In this document: positions 33,953 to 43,767 of the stretch, piece after piece
Numbering within the stretch: the stretch's first letter is position 1
How the letters are laid out: each line of letters starts with the position of its first letter
Assembly: GCA_026260175.1 (NCBI GenBank)
Contig: JAKCWW010000880.1
Coordinates: 44,511-88,277 of the forward strand
Reading direction: 5' to 3'
DNA: 43,767 nucleotides
Source: Reticulitermes lucifugus
Taxonomy: Eukaryota > Arthropoda > Insecta > Blattodea > Rhinotermitidae
Made by a program: the position numbers and the translations under genes
The notes under the pieces: model-generated
What the model saw: only the letters and a program-made list of their open reading frames with translations
What the model was told of the DNA's origin: nothing
The model's database searches: none

Positions 33953-35488
33953 ATGATTTTGTGTACATAAAAATAACTTAATTTGGAAAAAGCGAGAAAA
34001 GGGAAAAAACTTATTTTAGTGAGAGTTATGCTTGTTGAGAACTAGATGTAGTGGCGTGTTTGTTGCTGTTTGTCAGCCCTTATATGTCATAGTGACAGCA
34101 TCCACATCCGTTGGACCGCAGTTGAAAACTTCAAATACGTTTTTTTGGTAGACTTATTACTGATACGTTCGACCAAAGGCGACTTTTGTAGCAAATTGAG
34201 ACTGGTAGCAGTGTACCCCACAAACTAACATTTCTTCAGTACCTATTAGTCATTCTGCTAGTCAAGTAATTGACAGCCTTTTATAGAGACAGGAAGTTTA
34301 TTGTCGTGTGTGTGACAGTCTGTCACCTTATCCTTTCCTGATTAACATTAAACCAGTTCATCTCAATATTACACTTTCACGTTCCAAGTGGTCTTGCAAG
34401 TATTCTTATCGTTAGCTTTTCATGCCAAAATTTCATTTCCAGTTTTCATCTGATGACTTGCCTGCTGCATATCGTTCCACTATTCAGTGAATATCTGTTG
34501 ATTTTATGACAAACAACTGTTGTCTGCATAAAGTTTATCTATTTTGTTACAATCACTGATATCATGACATAATTACGAAATATAATGGATCTTATTCTAT
34601 TTTCTAACCGCACTAATGATAATCACAGCTACTACTTATCATCAAGTGTAATAAGAATGTAAGTTTCCCAGTTGAGAGAGGTTTTGCGGATATGTGTTTG
34701 TGGTTTGTCTCAGGCAGTGCCCCAAAATTCGAGTGACATACATTCTTATCCACGAAACTCCTGACACGATGTATTTATTCAATGAAAATCAGACACATTT
34801 TCACTGCAGTTAGTCTGCTCCGTTGATGTAACTCCATTCCTGTTAACTTTGTGTTTGCTCTTGTGATTTGAAGGCTTCATGTATAAAGTCTCAAACCTAT
34901 ACTGTAATTAATGCAACAGGTAATCAAATAGTTACTTTTGTAGTTTTAAAAATCATTAGTGCCATACTGCTCGGCATTAAGCATACTTTTTTCAAAGTTG
35001 AATAAACAAATATTATTATGCTAGTAGAAGACAGATTGTAAAGAAACGTAGGACAGAATAAATAAATAAATCTTCTTAAATTGTTTCGTAAAGAAACAGG
35101 ATGTAGTAATGTGTATGGAACTGAATCAGGATAGGAAGTTGTTGCAGGATCCTGTTAATGTCACATTGGACTTCTTGGTTCCAAAACATTCCTTGAATTT
35201 AAGTATATGTGGGGGATATTTATTTATCAAGAAGATCTCTGTTCCACGGAATTAGGTAGTCGGTCTTACAGTCAGTTATATTACGTTATATCGTGTTATG
35301 TTATCTTAGTTTTGTTATGTTAGAACATATGGTAATGAAATTGCTTCCAAGGGAATAGAGAAGATAAAATTGAATATCCGAATGTGAAATGTTAGTGACG
35401 TAGGAAGCTATCCACAGAGAGCTATAATGTGAAATATTGCTGCGAAATGGCTGATTCCTGCCAGATGTTTGCCAGCCGGTAGAAGATC
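33953..35488. other. No further exon recognised
   Basis: AT-rich DNA downstream of the signal-peptide exon. I found no open segment bounded by a good acceptor and donor in the required phase. Confidence 0.35.
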
Positions 35489-35956
35489 GTATAGACCAGT
35501 GGTATTCAACCTGGGGTACGCGTACACCCGGGGGTAAGCGAAGACATCTTAGGGGGTAAGTAAAATTAAAAAGAATAAATGTATTATTTAATGATAAATA
35601 CTGAATAATCGGGGCCGAATTTAGGGTTAGCCACAAGAGACCCGGGCGTAAGGACATGCGATTTGGGAGCGCCATTTTTTCTTTCTCTCCTTCTTAACTG
35701 GGCGGCTAGTTTCATTTTATTCCACACAGTGCATATAATATATTTGTTATTTAATAGTTTTACTCTCCTTTCTCTCATTTAAAACTTATTATTTGATGCT
35801 TTTTTGGATGTAATTTATTTAACTTATTTTAGATATAGATTATAGACTATGTATAACTTGAGTTATGCACCAACAACATGGGGGGTACACAAAGTTGCAG
35901 AGAACTTGTATCTGGGGGTACGCGAACAAAAAAGGTTAAATACCACTGGTATAGAC
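35489..35956. mobile_element. Non-autonomous hAT-type MITE with 8-bp target duplication
   Basis: GTATAGAC at 35489-35496 and 35949-35956 flanks a 452-bp element. Its ends read CAGTGGTATTCAACC (left) and, reversed, CAGTGGTATTTAACC (right). The imperfect terminal repeats extend to a GTACGCGTAC-like and GTTCGCGTAC-like block, about 40 bp in all. An 8-bp duplication and CAGTGGT-type ends are the hAT hallmark. No transposase is encoded; the ORFs at 35301-35778 are chance. It would need a transposase supplied in trans. Confidence 0.85.
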
Positions 35957-36159
35957 GAAGTGAAGTCAGTACATTTCGTGTAAACTAGAAGGCTCTGCTG
36001 CGATAATTTAAGTAGCATCATGTGTTTTGTAATAGAGAATTTTCATTGTGTTATTTAAAAGCCAAAGAAGCAGTTATGCTAGAAAATAATCTGTAGCCTT
36101 GGATAGTGCTTTAAACACACTTTATAAGTGTTTTAGGTAAAGGAACTTCAAAAACGTTT

Positions 36160-36184
36160 AATATATATATATATATATATATAT
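36160..36184. repeat. (TA)n microsatellite
   Basis: About 12 TA units form the insertion context of the hairpin element that follows. Confidence 0.9.
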
Positions 36185-36268
36185 ACAGGGCATACACAAA
36201 AGAATGGTGCGGTTTTAATAATGTTCACTATTAAAACCGCACCATTCTTTTGTGTATGCCCTGTATAT
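36181..36268. mobile_element. Perfect 40-bp-arm hairpin, likely minimal MITE
   Basis: The arms 36181-36220 and 36229-36268 are perfectly complementary around an 8-nt loop, ATGTTCAC. The outermost bases are TATA, followed by CAGGGCATACAC. TA flanks and an element consisting only of terminal repeats suggest a Tc1/mariner-type MITE, or the fused ends of one, inserted into the TA repeat. The lack of any mismatch implies recent origin or frequent correction. A microRNA-like precursor is an alternative reading, but no evidence of processing is available. Confidence 0.75.
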
Positions 36269-36285
36269 GCATAAACACGTACATA

Positions 36286-36288
<3 letters not shown>

Positions 36289-36317
<29 letters not shown>
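36289..36317. repeat. (CA)n microsatellite
   Basis: About 13 uninterrupted CA units follow ACGTACATACGTA just downstream of the hairpin element. Confidence 0.9.
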
Positions 36318-36319
<2 letters not shown>

Positions 36320-38180
36320 TTGTTGTTTATAATTTCTTTCTTCTTTAAGAATGAAGACTGCAATACAGATAAAGTTACATAAGCCAGTGAAAGAAATAAA
36401 GATATAAAAAGGCGTCAAATTACTAAAAAATTCGCTATTGGGAAAACTTATATAAATTTAAGATCTATAATATTTTCGCCTTGATGAAACTACTGATGTT
36501 CGCCTAATAATATAATGGTTTCTAGCCGATTTCAAAATTACAGGGGCGTTGAGTGTTGTATATCTGATAGGTGATAATCTGCTTACGCTGCGTCAATAGT
36601 CGTTATTAAGTACTATAGCTGTAAGGGGGAAAATTATTCCGTCGTAATTTGTTCTAAGATCAGAGTTTCTGAAGTGACTTTTGTTCCTGATATAACCTGA
36701 TAAAACCTTATATAAGAATTGAAAACCTTTTTCTCCATGTTTTACCATAAAGAAATATAAACATGTAGATCTATTAAGTAACGCTTTATTATGGCATTAT
36801 ACCGCCTTCACTAACTTTGACATCGAAAAAATGTAGTTAAGCTTTTGTAGAACTTAACCTAGAAGTTTTAATAAAAAATGAAACAAATTTTATGGCACTA
36901 ATACCAGTAGCACTGTAGTACCGTTACTGACAGTTATGATTATTGTATGATTATTATTTATTAATTTATCATTTTGAGAGCGTGATTATATTTTAGACTA
37001 TAATTATGCTAAGTCGTGCATGCATTGATAGCTGCCATTTCATTGAAACTTTGTGAATGCTATGCTTATCAGAAGTAGTTTCAAATGAATACTGAATAGG
37101 ACATTGCTACGCCATTTAATGACAACAAATTGACTACAAGGTCATTGAAATTTCGTAACTTGAAAATAGTATTTTTTCGCATGTAGGCTTATAAGTGTTT
37201 GAGTTTTTTTTTCGAGTAGAAGGGCAGTAAAAGTAAGTTTTGCCAAAAAAGTATATAATACCTTTACGAAAGTACAGATATAACGTGTCCTTCCCCGTTT
37301 CATGCTGAACAAAATCAGCTCCGCTGCTTATGTTGAAAATGGGAGGAAGCGGTCTGGAATACAGTAGGAGATGTTGCAAGCCAGAATATTAAAATGGTAT
37401 GTCTGTGTCACTGAACATCACTGTTCTTATAATAAGAGATATTACTTCCACATGAGGAAAGTTGCAGTAATATTTCTACAAGCGAAAAGAACAATGTTAT
37501 GCTGCGGTTGTTGCTCGCATACAGAATTATGCAGCCCTCAGCTATTATTATAATTTGATGCAGCAGTCTGTCCTGTAATCTTATCTGCTTCTGATCAATG
37601 GAGCCAGCATTTTGTCAGTACTGTCCGTATTTCAGTATTGATAATGGTAGTACAAAGTGGATAGAAAAAGGGAAATAACTGGAGATAAGAAAATTTGGTA
37701 AGCATAAAATTAACCAAATTACACATTGATTGATAGTATTACTGTAATATCTGATGAGCTATTTAAATCCAGGGGGTTACAATGGGCTGAGCCTGAGGGA
37801 CGGAAGTGGTAAATAATTAGAAATTTTATCAGTCGATCGGGTGTTAAAGGTTGACGATTTTGGAAGCAAACTGAATTGAAGTGATTCAGGATAGACTCCC
37901 TCAAACGGCAGTAACTTGTGACAGGAGGTGCTAGTGGCAGTGTTAATAGTCTGGGTACGTTTAGCTGTTACTGCCTACTACATACATGCTGTGCAAGCAG
38001 TATTTTGGATCAATGTAAATGTGATTCCCTTAATAACGGTGGAAATTTGTTGGAGAATATTAGCTACATTATAGCATCTTTTTCTGAAATTAATGATTGT
38101 CTTAACTATACGTAGCAGTGATCTGCAACATCTCTGGAAGGAAAGCGTGACGTAATAGTGGCTCTGTAATTACTGTTATT
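36320..38180. other. No gene recognised
   Basis: AT-rich DNA. The ORFs at 37134-37379, 37371-37553, 37719-37904 and 37918-38115 lack domains and are not bounded by convincing splice signals. Confidence 0.4.
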
Positions 38181-38188
38181 TTAGTAAA

Positions 38189-38467
38189 GGTAAAGGTCGC
38201 CCCATAACATGCCTCAGCAGGCACAGAGGGCAGTCGGAGGTATAACACCAACCCATTCGTAACCAAGCGCTAGTATGACGTGGATGGTCAGCAACACACC
38301 CCAGTCGCTTCACCCTCGGCAAAGACACGGTACCTAATTTGCAGGAGGCAGGATGGGCATCGGGGCCAGTCTTGACGGGTACGGAAAAATTTGCTTTCTC
38401 GGGGATTCGATCTTCGGATCATCTAGCCCGTAGCGAGTCGCTTTACCGACTGCGTTATCCCGGCCGC
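38189..38467 (-). repeat. tRNA-derived SINE, third tRNA-like family
   Basis: On the minus strand it starts GGCGGCCGGGATAACGCAGT, then CGGTAAAGCGACTCGC (A-box region) and AAGATCGAATCCCCG (B box, about 38399-38413). It ends in the complement of AGTAAAGGTAAAGG, a tail like that of the 22826 family. The head belongs to a different tRNA type from the other SINEs, while the tail is similar. A weak TTAGTA match flanks it and is not claimed as a target duplication. Confidence 0.75.
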
Positions 38468-38964
38468 CATCATGTTAGTATCGTCCTGTAAAATAGTGTT
38501 GCTTTAAAGTACATCACATTGATAAACAGCCCACCTGGATCCTTCTACCGTGTCCTCTCGAGCTCACTGAAGGAGCATGCTGTCATATGATTTAATAACA
38601 AGTAGCCCCTGCAATTGATACAGGGTCTTCAAGAATGTTAGAATCAGTCTACTGATTTTAATATATCTTGCGATAAAGCCAATTTGAATGTGTAACACGT
38701 CTATTGTCATCTGTACAATTAAGCCCTTACATTTTAACGAAATAACATCAAATCATTTCCGGTACATAAAAACATACAGGTTCATTAGGCACTGTGTACC
38801 CTAGCATACAATTGCACAAATGCCTGTTTTAATTGTGCGCATAACCTGATGTATTCTGTAAATAATTTCTCGTTTCATTGCTCCTTTCAACCTGAACTTG
38901 TGATTTGTTATTTATTTTCCTCTAGAAACTTTTATGTTACGTTCATATGGTAAATTATTTATTA

Positions 38965-39033
38965 CTACAGCTACTGTTACTACTACTGTTACTACTACTA
39001 CTACTACTACTAATGATAATAATAATAATAATA
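38965..39033. repeat. Compound (CTA)n / (AAT)n microsatellite
   Basis: Imperfect CTA/CTG-TTA triplets run into about nine CTA units and then ATAATAATAATA. The leucine and isoleucine runs of the ORF 38947-39303 come from this repeat, not from a protein gene. Confidence 0.9.
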
Positions 39034-39117
39034 AGAATTTTGGGTCTTACCTTCCTCAACTTACGATTATTGTTCCTAGTGTATTTATGTTCTTGTTCTA
39101 GAAGTTTCTGTTCAGCT

Positions 39118-39287
39118 GACAATACTATATATTTTTTTCCTATGGCTCGACAGCCCTATATGGGCATGGGCCTCCTCGTTTCGTCGAGGTTTCATAATCA
39201 CACACATCGAACCCACGATCCCAGTAAGCGAGCGGCCGAAGACTCACGTCTTAGACCGCACGGCCACTGGGATCGACAATACTATAT
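39118..39287 (-). repeat. Full-length tRNA-Leu-like SINE with 13-bp target duplication
   Basis: GACAATACTATAT at 39118-39130 and 39275-39287 brackets a 144-bp element. In its own direction it runs from CGATCCCAGTGGCCGTGCGG (A-box half) through GGATCGTGGGTTCGATGTG (B box) to AGGCCCATGCCCATATAGGG, CTGTCGAGCCATAGG and an A tail (T run at about 39132-39138). It is the most complete member of the family also seen at 1-66 and 24280-24492. The exact target duplication indicates a fairly recent insertion. Confidence 0.9.
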
Positions 39288-39289
39288 TG

Positions 39290-40040
39290 GAAACCTTATA
39301 TAATTATGTGGATTGAAAAATATAGGCCTAATCGTCACAGAAATATTAGGAAGAATTTTTTTCTAACGTCAAGCATTTCGATGTTAGATATAGGAAAATC
39401 GGAGCATAGGGATACTTAATCGGGCAGCTAGAATGTATACGTGTTAGGAGTAACCTACGTATAAACACAGTGTTAACCATAATAACATTAAATAATCCGC
39501 TCATTCACTCTAAAACATAATTTCCTATTTAACAATTATTATTGTTTATGTATAGACTCTTGCCTATATTCATATAAAGGAATAAATATAAGAGTTTTGA
39601 AGAGAACGGAATTACTTTGCCAATACAGAGGTCATTCTACTTTTGATTAAATTTGGGAATCAAACATTATGGGTTAAACATTTGAGGGAATGCAACATCT
39701 TTTATCGATCCCTAGCATGAACACAGCATAAACGTTAATTGAAAACGTTCGTTATCAAAAGAACAATGCGTGGCGTTAAATTAAATGTCAAATTGAAAAA
39801 TTGTTTTATGACAAATTTTAACTAGAAGGCATACATGTCAAGATTTGTATAACAACACGTTGGCTTGCGAATCTAGTTACTTTATTAATTTGTAAACACC
39901 ACACAAAATGAAATATTTAGAATACTGCCTTGTCCTACCAAATGAACAGACTTATTCTGTGCCTACCACGTGGCTTTGAGCTAAGTTATTGGAATAGCCA
40001 GCAGTCTTTCCACATTTTATAACTTTGTTCAAGTCGTACG
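39290..40040. other. No gene recognised
   Basis: AT-rich, without repeats or ORFs of note. Confidence 0.4.
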
Positions 40041-40044
40041 CATT

Positions 40045-40640
40045 TAGGTGCGTGTATTTACGTTACAGTTTAGTGTCCTCTCTGCTGTCACTACTGGACC
40101 TGTTGTGGTATTATTGTTTGTCTGTACTTATCCCTGTTTCCCTCTGCCTACTGATACCATGTATACTATCTTAGTCACTTTCTTGCTATTACTGTGGCTC
40201 CTGTTTCCTTATATTGCACCTTCTGTTGCATTGAGTTTGTTATTACTTGTGAAGATACGCTGTGTTGGATCTAACAGCTTTTAAATGCTTGTTGTAGTTT
40301 ATTCTTCTTCTTGCGGATCCACTATATTACTGTACTGTAATGGTCTGCGGTTGCCGGAGCTGCTTCTAGGAAGCTGTGCCTAGATCTTGCATACGCAGCA
40401 TTTTTCTCTTATTTCTAGTTTAGTAGTGTATTGACTGTCTCACTGAGAGTGTTATTACTTGTTGCTATATCCGTGTTGGGCTTTGCTGGTTAGTTCCACA
40501 CTTGTAGTTCCTTCAGTTTTTCTTGTGGTGGCGGCGTTTTCTGTCTTCGTTATCTGATGTGCAGTTGCATGTTATGTGACCAGGAGGCCGTGTTTATATG
40601 CTCGCGTTTCTTCTTTCTCCTTTTCATGGTGAACTGCTAT
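40045..40640. other. Pyrimidine-skewed block of unknown origin
   Basis: The plus strand is strikingly rich in C and T with few purine runs, and the minus strand correspondingly in A and G. The ORF 40048-40284 is dominated by Leu, Val and Phe because of this skew. There is no terminal repeat, tail or target duplication, and no recognised domain. A mobile-element untranslated region is one possibility. Confidence 0.3.
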
Positions 40641-40644
40641 TACC

Positions 40645-43400
40645 CCGAGCTATTTGTTGGTTACTCAACTGTTACATAAAGAGTCTCTGAAATATTATAT
40701 TACTAATAAATGTGTAGTTTCACTTTCTATGCCCTTTGCTGACAGAGGATTCAGTAGTACAATTGATAACACAATTTTCTATGAAAATATTGTTATCAGT
40801 TCTAGTATTAAAATAAATATCACCTCTCATCTAGTAAGAGGGACAACTCTGTACCTAACTCAGAAATTTCGCTCTACTTTATCGAGGGCGGCGGCGTTAG
40901 GTTTGTGTGTAATGCGGCAACTTGCTTCTTGCGTGGTAAATTGAATTTAATTAACTTGGCGCTGTGGAGGTTACAATGCGTGAGACACGGGTAGGGCGAG
41001 GGAGACATGTCTGAGCGGGAGATGGATCACCTCCTGGTTCTCTGCAGGTTCTATTAAGGGTAAAGATTAGCCATCAACATTATTAAATAGGACAAGGAGT
41101 ACATAATTCTCTACTGAATTATACAGAAACGGTGTCAAGCATTTTCTTAACTAACACGAAACAAAAAAGCATACATTGTATAGAAATTGACATTTTGTGT
41201 AAGTTTTTTCCACAGTACGTATCACACAAAATCGATTAGTTAAATCTGGGATTTCGCAAGATGTAATGAAATTTAACATACCTAAGTTAAGCGACGAAAA
41301 CTTTGTCCCGTATAAAATTATCCTTTGTCTTGAGTGGCTTATCCTCTGTATCGACCAATTGTGTACTTTGCTGAGGTGGTTAAGATGTTACATAATCATC
41401 CTCCTTGAAGCAATAGTTACAGTTTTATCGTCCAAGTTCCATAATATTACTCATAATATAATTTTTTAAGAAAGAATGTGGAGCTTTGAGTGGGAGAGTG
41501 AATAAATAGGTAGATAGAATCGCTGTAAATAAATGTTAATTGCTTCTTATATTTATGGTTATTTCTCTGTAATATTGAATATTATGAAGCATTACACACA
41601 TAATGTGTTATCACTCATAAGTTGCATCCTAATTTCCCACTATTTGTACTATTGCTTTTTTATTACTGTAGGTGAAATAACAAATTTCGTATTCAGAATT
41701 TCAGTTTTAAAAACGTGAAAGTTGTTATTCCAGAAAAATCTGAATATCTGTGTATTGCGGTTTGCTGAAGTTCTTGCACGTAAAATGTAAACATATCCCC
41801 AGTTATCAAACTAATATTTTGACAGCGAACAAATTATTTTGCTGCTCAGGGTTACAAAACACTGCGAGAAAACCAGCAAATGGGCTTTTACTCTGGCTTC
41901 TCTATATTTTGTGTGTAAGCAAGCTGATATGGCATGGTACAGGGATATCAGACGACAAGGAATCACGTCATAAATATCGTTTCCATAAAAACGTTTTCCT
42001 CAACATCTTTGTAAGTTATGTTAATAGTCTTTGATACACTACACATGTTATTTTGGATCCCTGTAATTCTTGCCTCAAAGTTTTACACTTGTGTTAGTAG
42101 TTAACTAAATTCACCCCAAAATATACTTAGGTCCTAAGTAATTTATTCCTTAATCCAAATAAATGTGTGTTAAACTCATAGTAATATTCATAAAATACCA
42201 CTACATTAAAAATATGTCAATGGAAAAGAACTGCACATATACATGAAATTTCGATGAAGCAACTAATCTGACGCGCCGTAAATATCGCATAGATATGTTT
42301 GTCTATTTGTATATTTATATTTTATATTTAATTGCGTATAGGCTTTCCTACCTAGCCTTTTTTGGATGTGAAATGTAGGCTTACATGTCTAGCCCAACTG
42401 CGCGGCCTGGCAGAGTGACAACACTCCACACCCAAATTCGAGAATTTCCGATATATAACCTCTTTCCTTAGGCCGCTTGTTCTGACTGACGCTTTTCATT
42501 GATGTTTCCAATTATTCTAGGCGAATGCTATCGTAGTAGGTCCATCTTAATTTATTCCACGACTCCTTCCTTCCACATAATTTCTAATTTATTATATCCT
42601 AATAATCCTAACATTCGAGTTACATAGCCTGAGCTACTGACAACGCCGTTAAATAGACCACAAATATGTACATACATACACTCATCCACACGCATCTATA
42701 TAGAGTGACAGTCGGATACTTGACAGGTCTCCACTGTTACACCTGAAAGCAATTTTCGTATTATAGAAGCAGAATATTTATTTTTGGTTACAACGTAAAC
42801 AGTCACGTATGTGAGTTTGCAGCTTAAATTGACTCAATGAATAATGTGAAAGGTTAGATAATGACTTTTCTGGCAGAGAATTCATAAGTTTCTTCTTTAA
42901 GAGCACTTCGTCTAAAGTAGCACACACTGGATGTATAGGAAAATGCAGGAGTATAAATTGAAAGAAAATATCATTTGCCTAAAGTCAGTGTTCAATTTTA
43001 AGGTTTTATAACTTGATGTATCAAGCATAAATCCCCGGAGTGCCCGCCTAAATTGCAAGATAACACCACAAGGGCACCGTTAGACGCTAGCTCTACAAAA
43101 GTTAGTAATTGCGACATCTTTGCTTACCTATGTGATTATGTTTTATTATTTTATTTGCATATATGATAACTGCATTATGCGAAAATTGGCAATATCGCAA
43201 AGAATTTCAACTTCACTTTTGATAATTACGGTTGTGTGCTCCATATCTGTCAAAGATTACACCTCCATGTCATACACACGCTGACTTAATCTACTGCTTC
43301 TAGTGTAACATCAGATCAACACACCAATAATTACCGTCAGATCTACACGTACAAAAGGCCAACTATTATTATGTAATTGTTTTACGCAATGAGGACTGAT
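40645..43400. other. No gene recognised
   Basis: AT-rich DNA. ORFs at 40654-40944, 41266-41469 and 41750-42034 show no domain. It contains the 32-bp motif at 42635-42666 and a TACATACATAC-type patch at about 42667-42680. Confidence 0.4.
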
Positions 43401-43403
43401 GTT

Positions 43404-43444
43404 TTCCTTGATGATGGGCCGACATGGCCCGAAACATGTCGGAG
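43404..43444 (+). ncRNA. Hammerhead-like motif of a Penelope-like terminus
   Basis: Stem I TTCC/GGAG (43404-43407 with 43441-43444, one G-U) is followed by TTGATGA (43408-43414; the first core C is T), one extra T, a perfect 5-bp stem II GGGCC/GGCCC (43416-43420 with 43426-43430), GAAA (43431-43434) and a tiny stem III in ACATGT before C. It has the layout of the other four motifs but a different sequence, hence another family. The T for C at the first core position probably abolishes cleavage. Confidence 0.45.
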
Positions 43445-43494
43445 TGGAGTGTTTTTAAATATATTATTATGAACCTGTAAAAATTAAGAGCATT

Positions 43495-43767
43495 TGTTGG
43501 ATGATATTACAAAGAAAAACACAGAAGCTTTAGTAGTCGCTATTAAGGAGATTGGTCTAGAAGTAAAAGCTGAGAAAACTAAGTACATGGTCATGTCTCG
43601 CAATCAGAATGCAGAAAAAATCACAACATAAAGACAGATAATAAATTCTTTTGAAAGGTTGGAACAGCCCAAATATTTGGGAACATACCTAACAAATCGA
43701 AATGCCATTCACGAAGAAATTAAGAGCAGATTGAAGTCGGGGAATGCTTGTTATCATTCGGTGCAGG
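43495..43767 (+). pseudogene. Non-LTR retrotransposon RT fragment, runs off window end
   Basis: Translation from 43495 gives LLDDITKKNTEALVVAIKEI, GLEVKAEKTKYMVMSRNQNA, then after a stop and two local frame changes (about 43610-43655) SFERLEQPKYLGTYLTNRNA and HEEIKSRLKSGNACYHSVQ. These are the segments that follow the YADD box in insect LINE reverse transcriptases: the 'thumb' region with the KTKYM and YLG-LTN motifs. It is a different family from the 13399-14995 element. It probably continues downstream of the window. Confidence 0.8.

Noticed and set aside
38947..39303. 118-codon plus-strand ORF, one of the longest in the window
   Set aside because: Its N-terminal half is translated microsatellite (CTA/AAT repeats) and its C-terminal half is the antisense of the SINE at 39131-39274.
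40048..40284. 78-codon hydrophobic ORF that looks like a membrane protein
   Set aside because: The hydrophobicity follows from the pyrimidine-rich composition of the whole 600-bp block, not from a gene-like signal.

Overview
The window looks like AT-rich, repeat-dense DNA from a large animal genome, most likely an insect. A cockroach or termite (Blattodea) is my best guess. That guess rests on the mixture of relics: tRNA-derived SINEs, endonuclease-type non-LTR retrotransposons and Penelope-like elements (PLEs). It is an inference from resemblance, not a search result. There is no operon structure, no long intact ORF and no rRNA, functional tRNA or CRISPR array. Almost every ORF over 60 codons is either chance or a fragment of a decayed mobile element.

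Layout. 1-66: head of a tRNA-Leu-like SINE cut by the window edge. 67-7070: nearly featureless, apart from a hammerhead-like PLE signature near 3280. 7074-12850: mobile-element territory with degraded SINE pieces, a 168-bp PLE terminal-repeat insertion with a 14-bp target duplication (8407-8602), a duplicated CpG-rich module (9708-9994), a GIY-YIG relic of a PLE (10458-10890), an inverted PLE terminal repeat running into an assembly gap (11101-11248), and another SINE. 13399-14995: reverse-transcriptase pseudogene. 18842-19430: a second, internally deleted LINE relic on the minus strand. 19879-20508: a near-perfect 576-bp palindrome made of two opposed PLE terminal repeats, each with a hammerhead-ribozyme-like core, flanked by a 12-bp target duplication. 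22436-29285: five SINE copies, several with clear target duplications.

29704-33952 holds the only candidate for a host gene. A CpG-dense initiator region followed by a splice donor (29704-29796) could be a non-coding first exon. It would be joined across about 3.8 kb to an exon with an excellent acceptor (33574), a start codon (33808), a signal peptide and a phase-1 donor (33947). No later exon was recognised in the remaining 9.8 kb, so the rest of the window would be first-coding-intron sequence if the model holds. That stretch contains a 452-bp hAT-type MITE with an 8-bp target duplication, a perfect 40-bp-arm hairpin inside a TA repeat, two SINEs, a compound microsatellite, a further PLE terminus and a LINE fragment running off the end.

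The most interesting biology is the recurrence of one RNA-like design: a (C/U)UGANGA-like core, a short hairpin, then GAAA or a near variant. It occurs in five copies from four different PLE-like families. Two copies face each other in a fold-back palindrome, and all five carry the same extra base relative to the textbook hammerhead core. The second most interesting item is the short secreted-protein exon, which is too small to stand out in an ORF listing.
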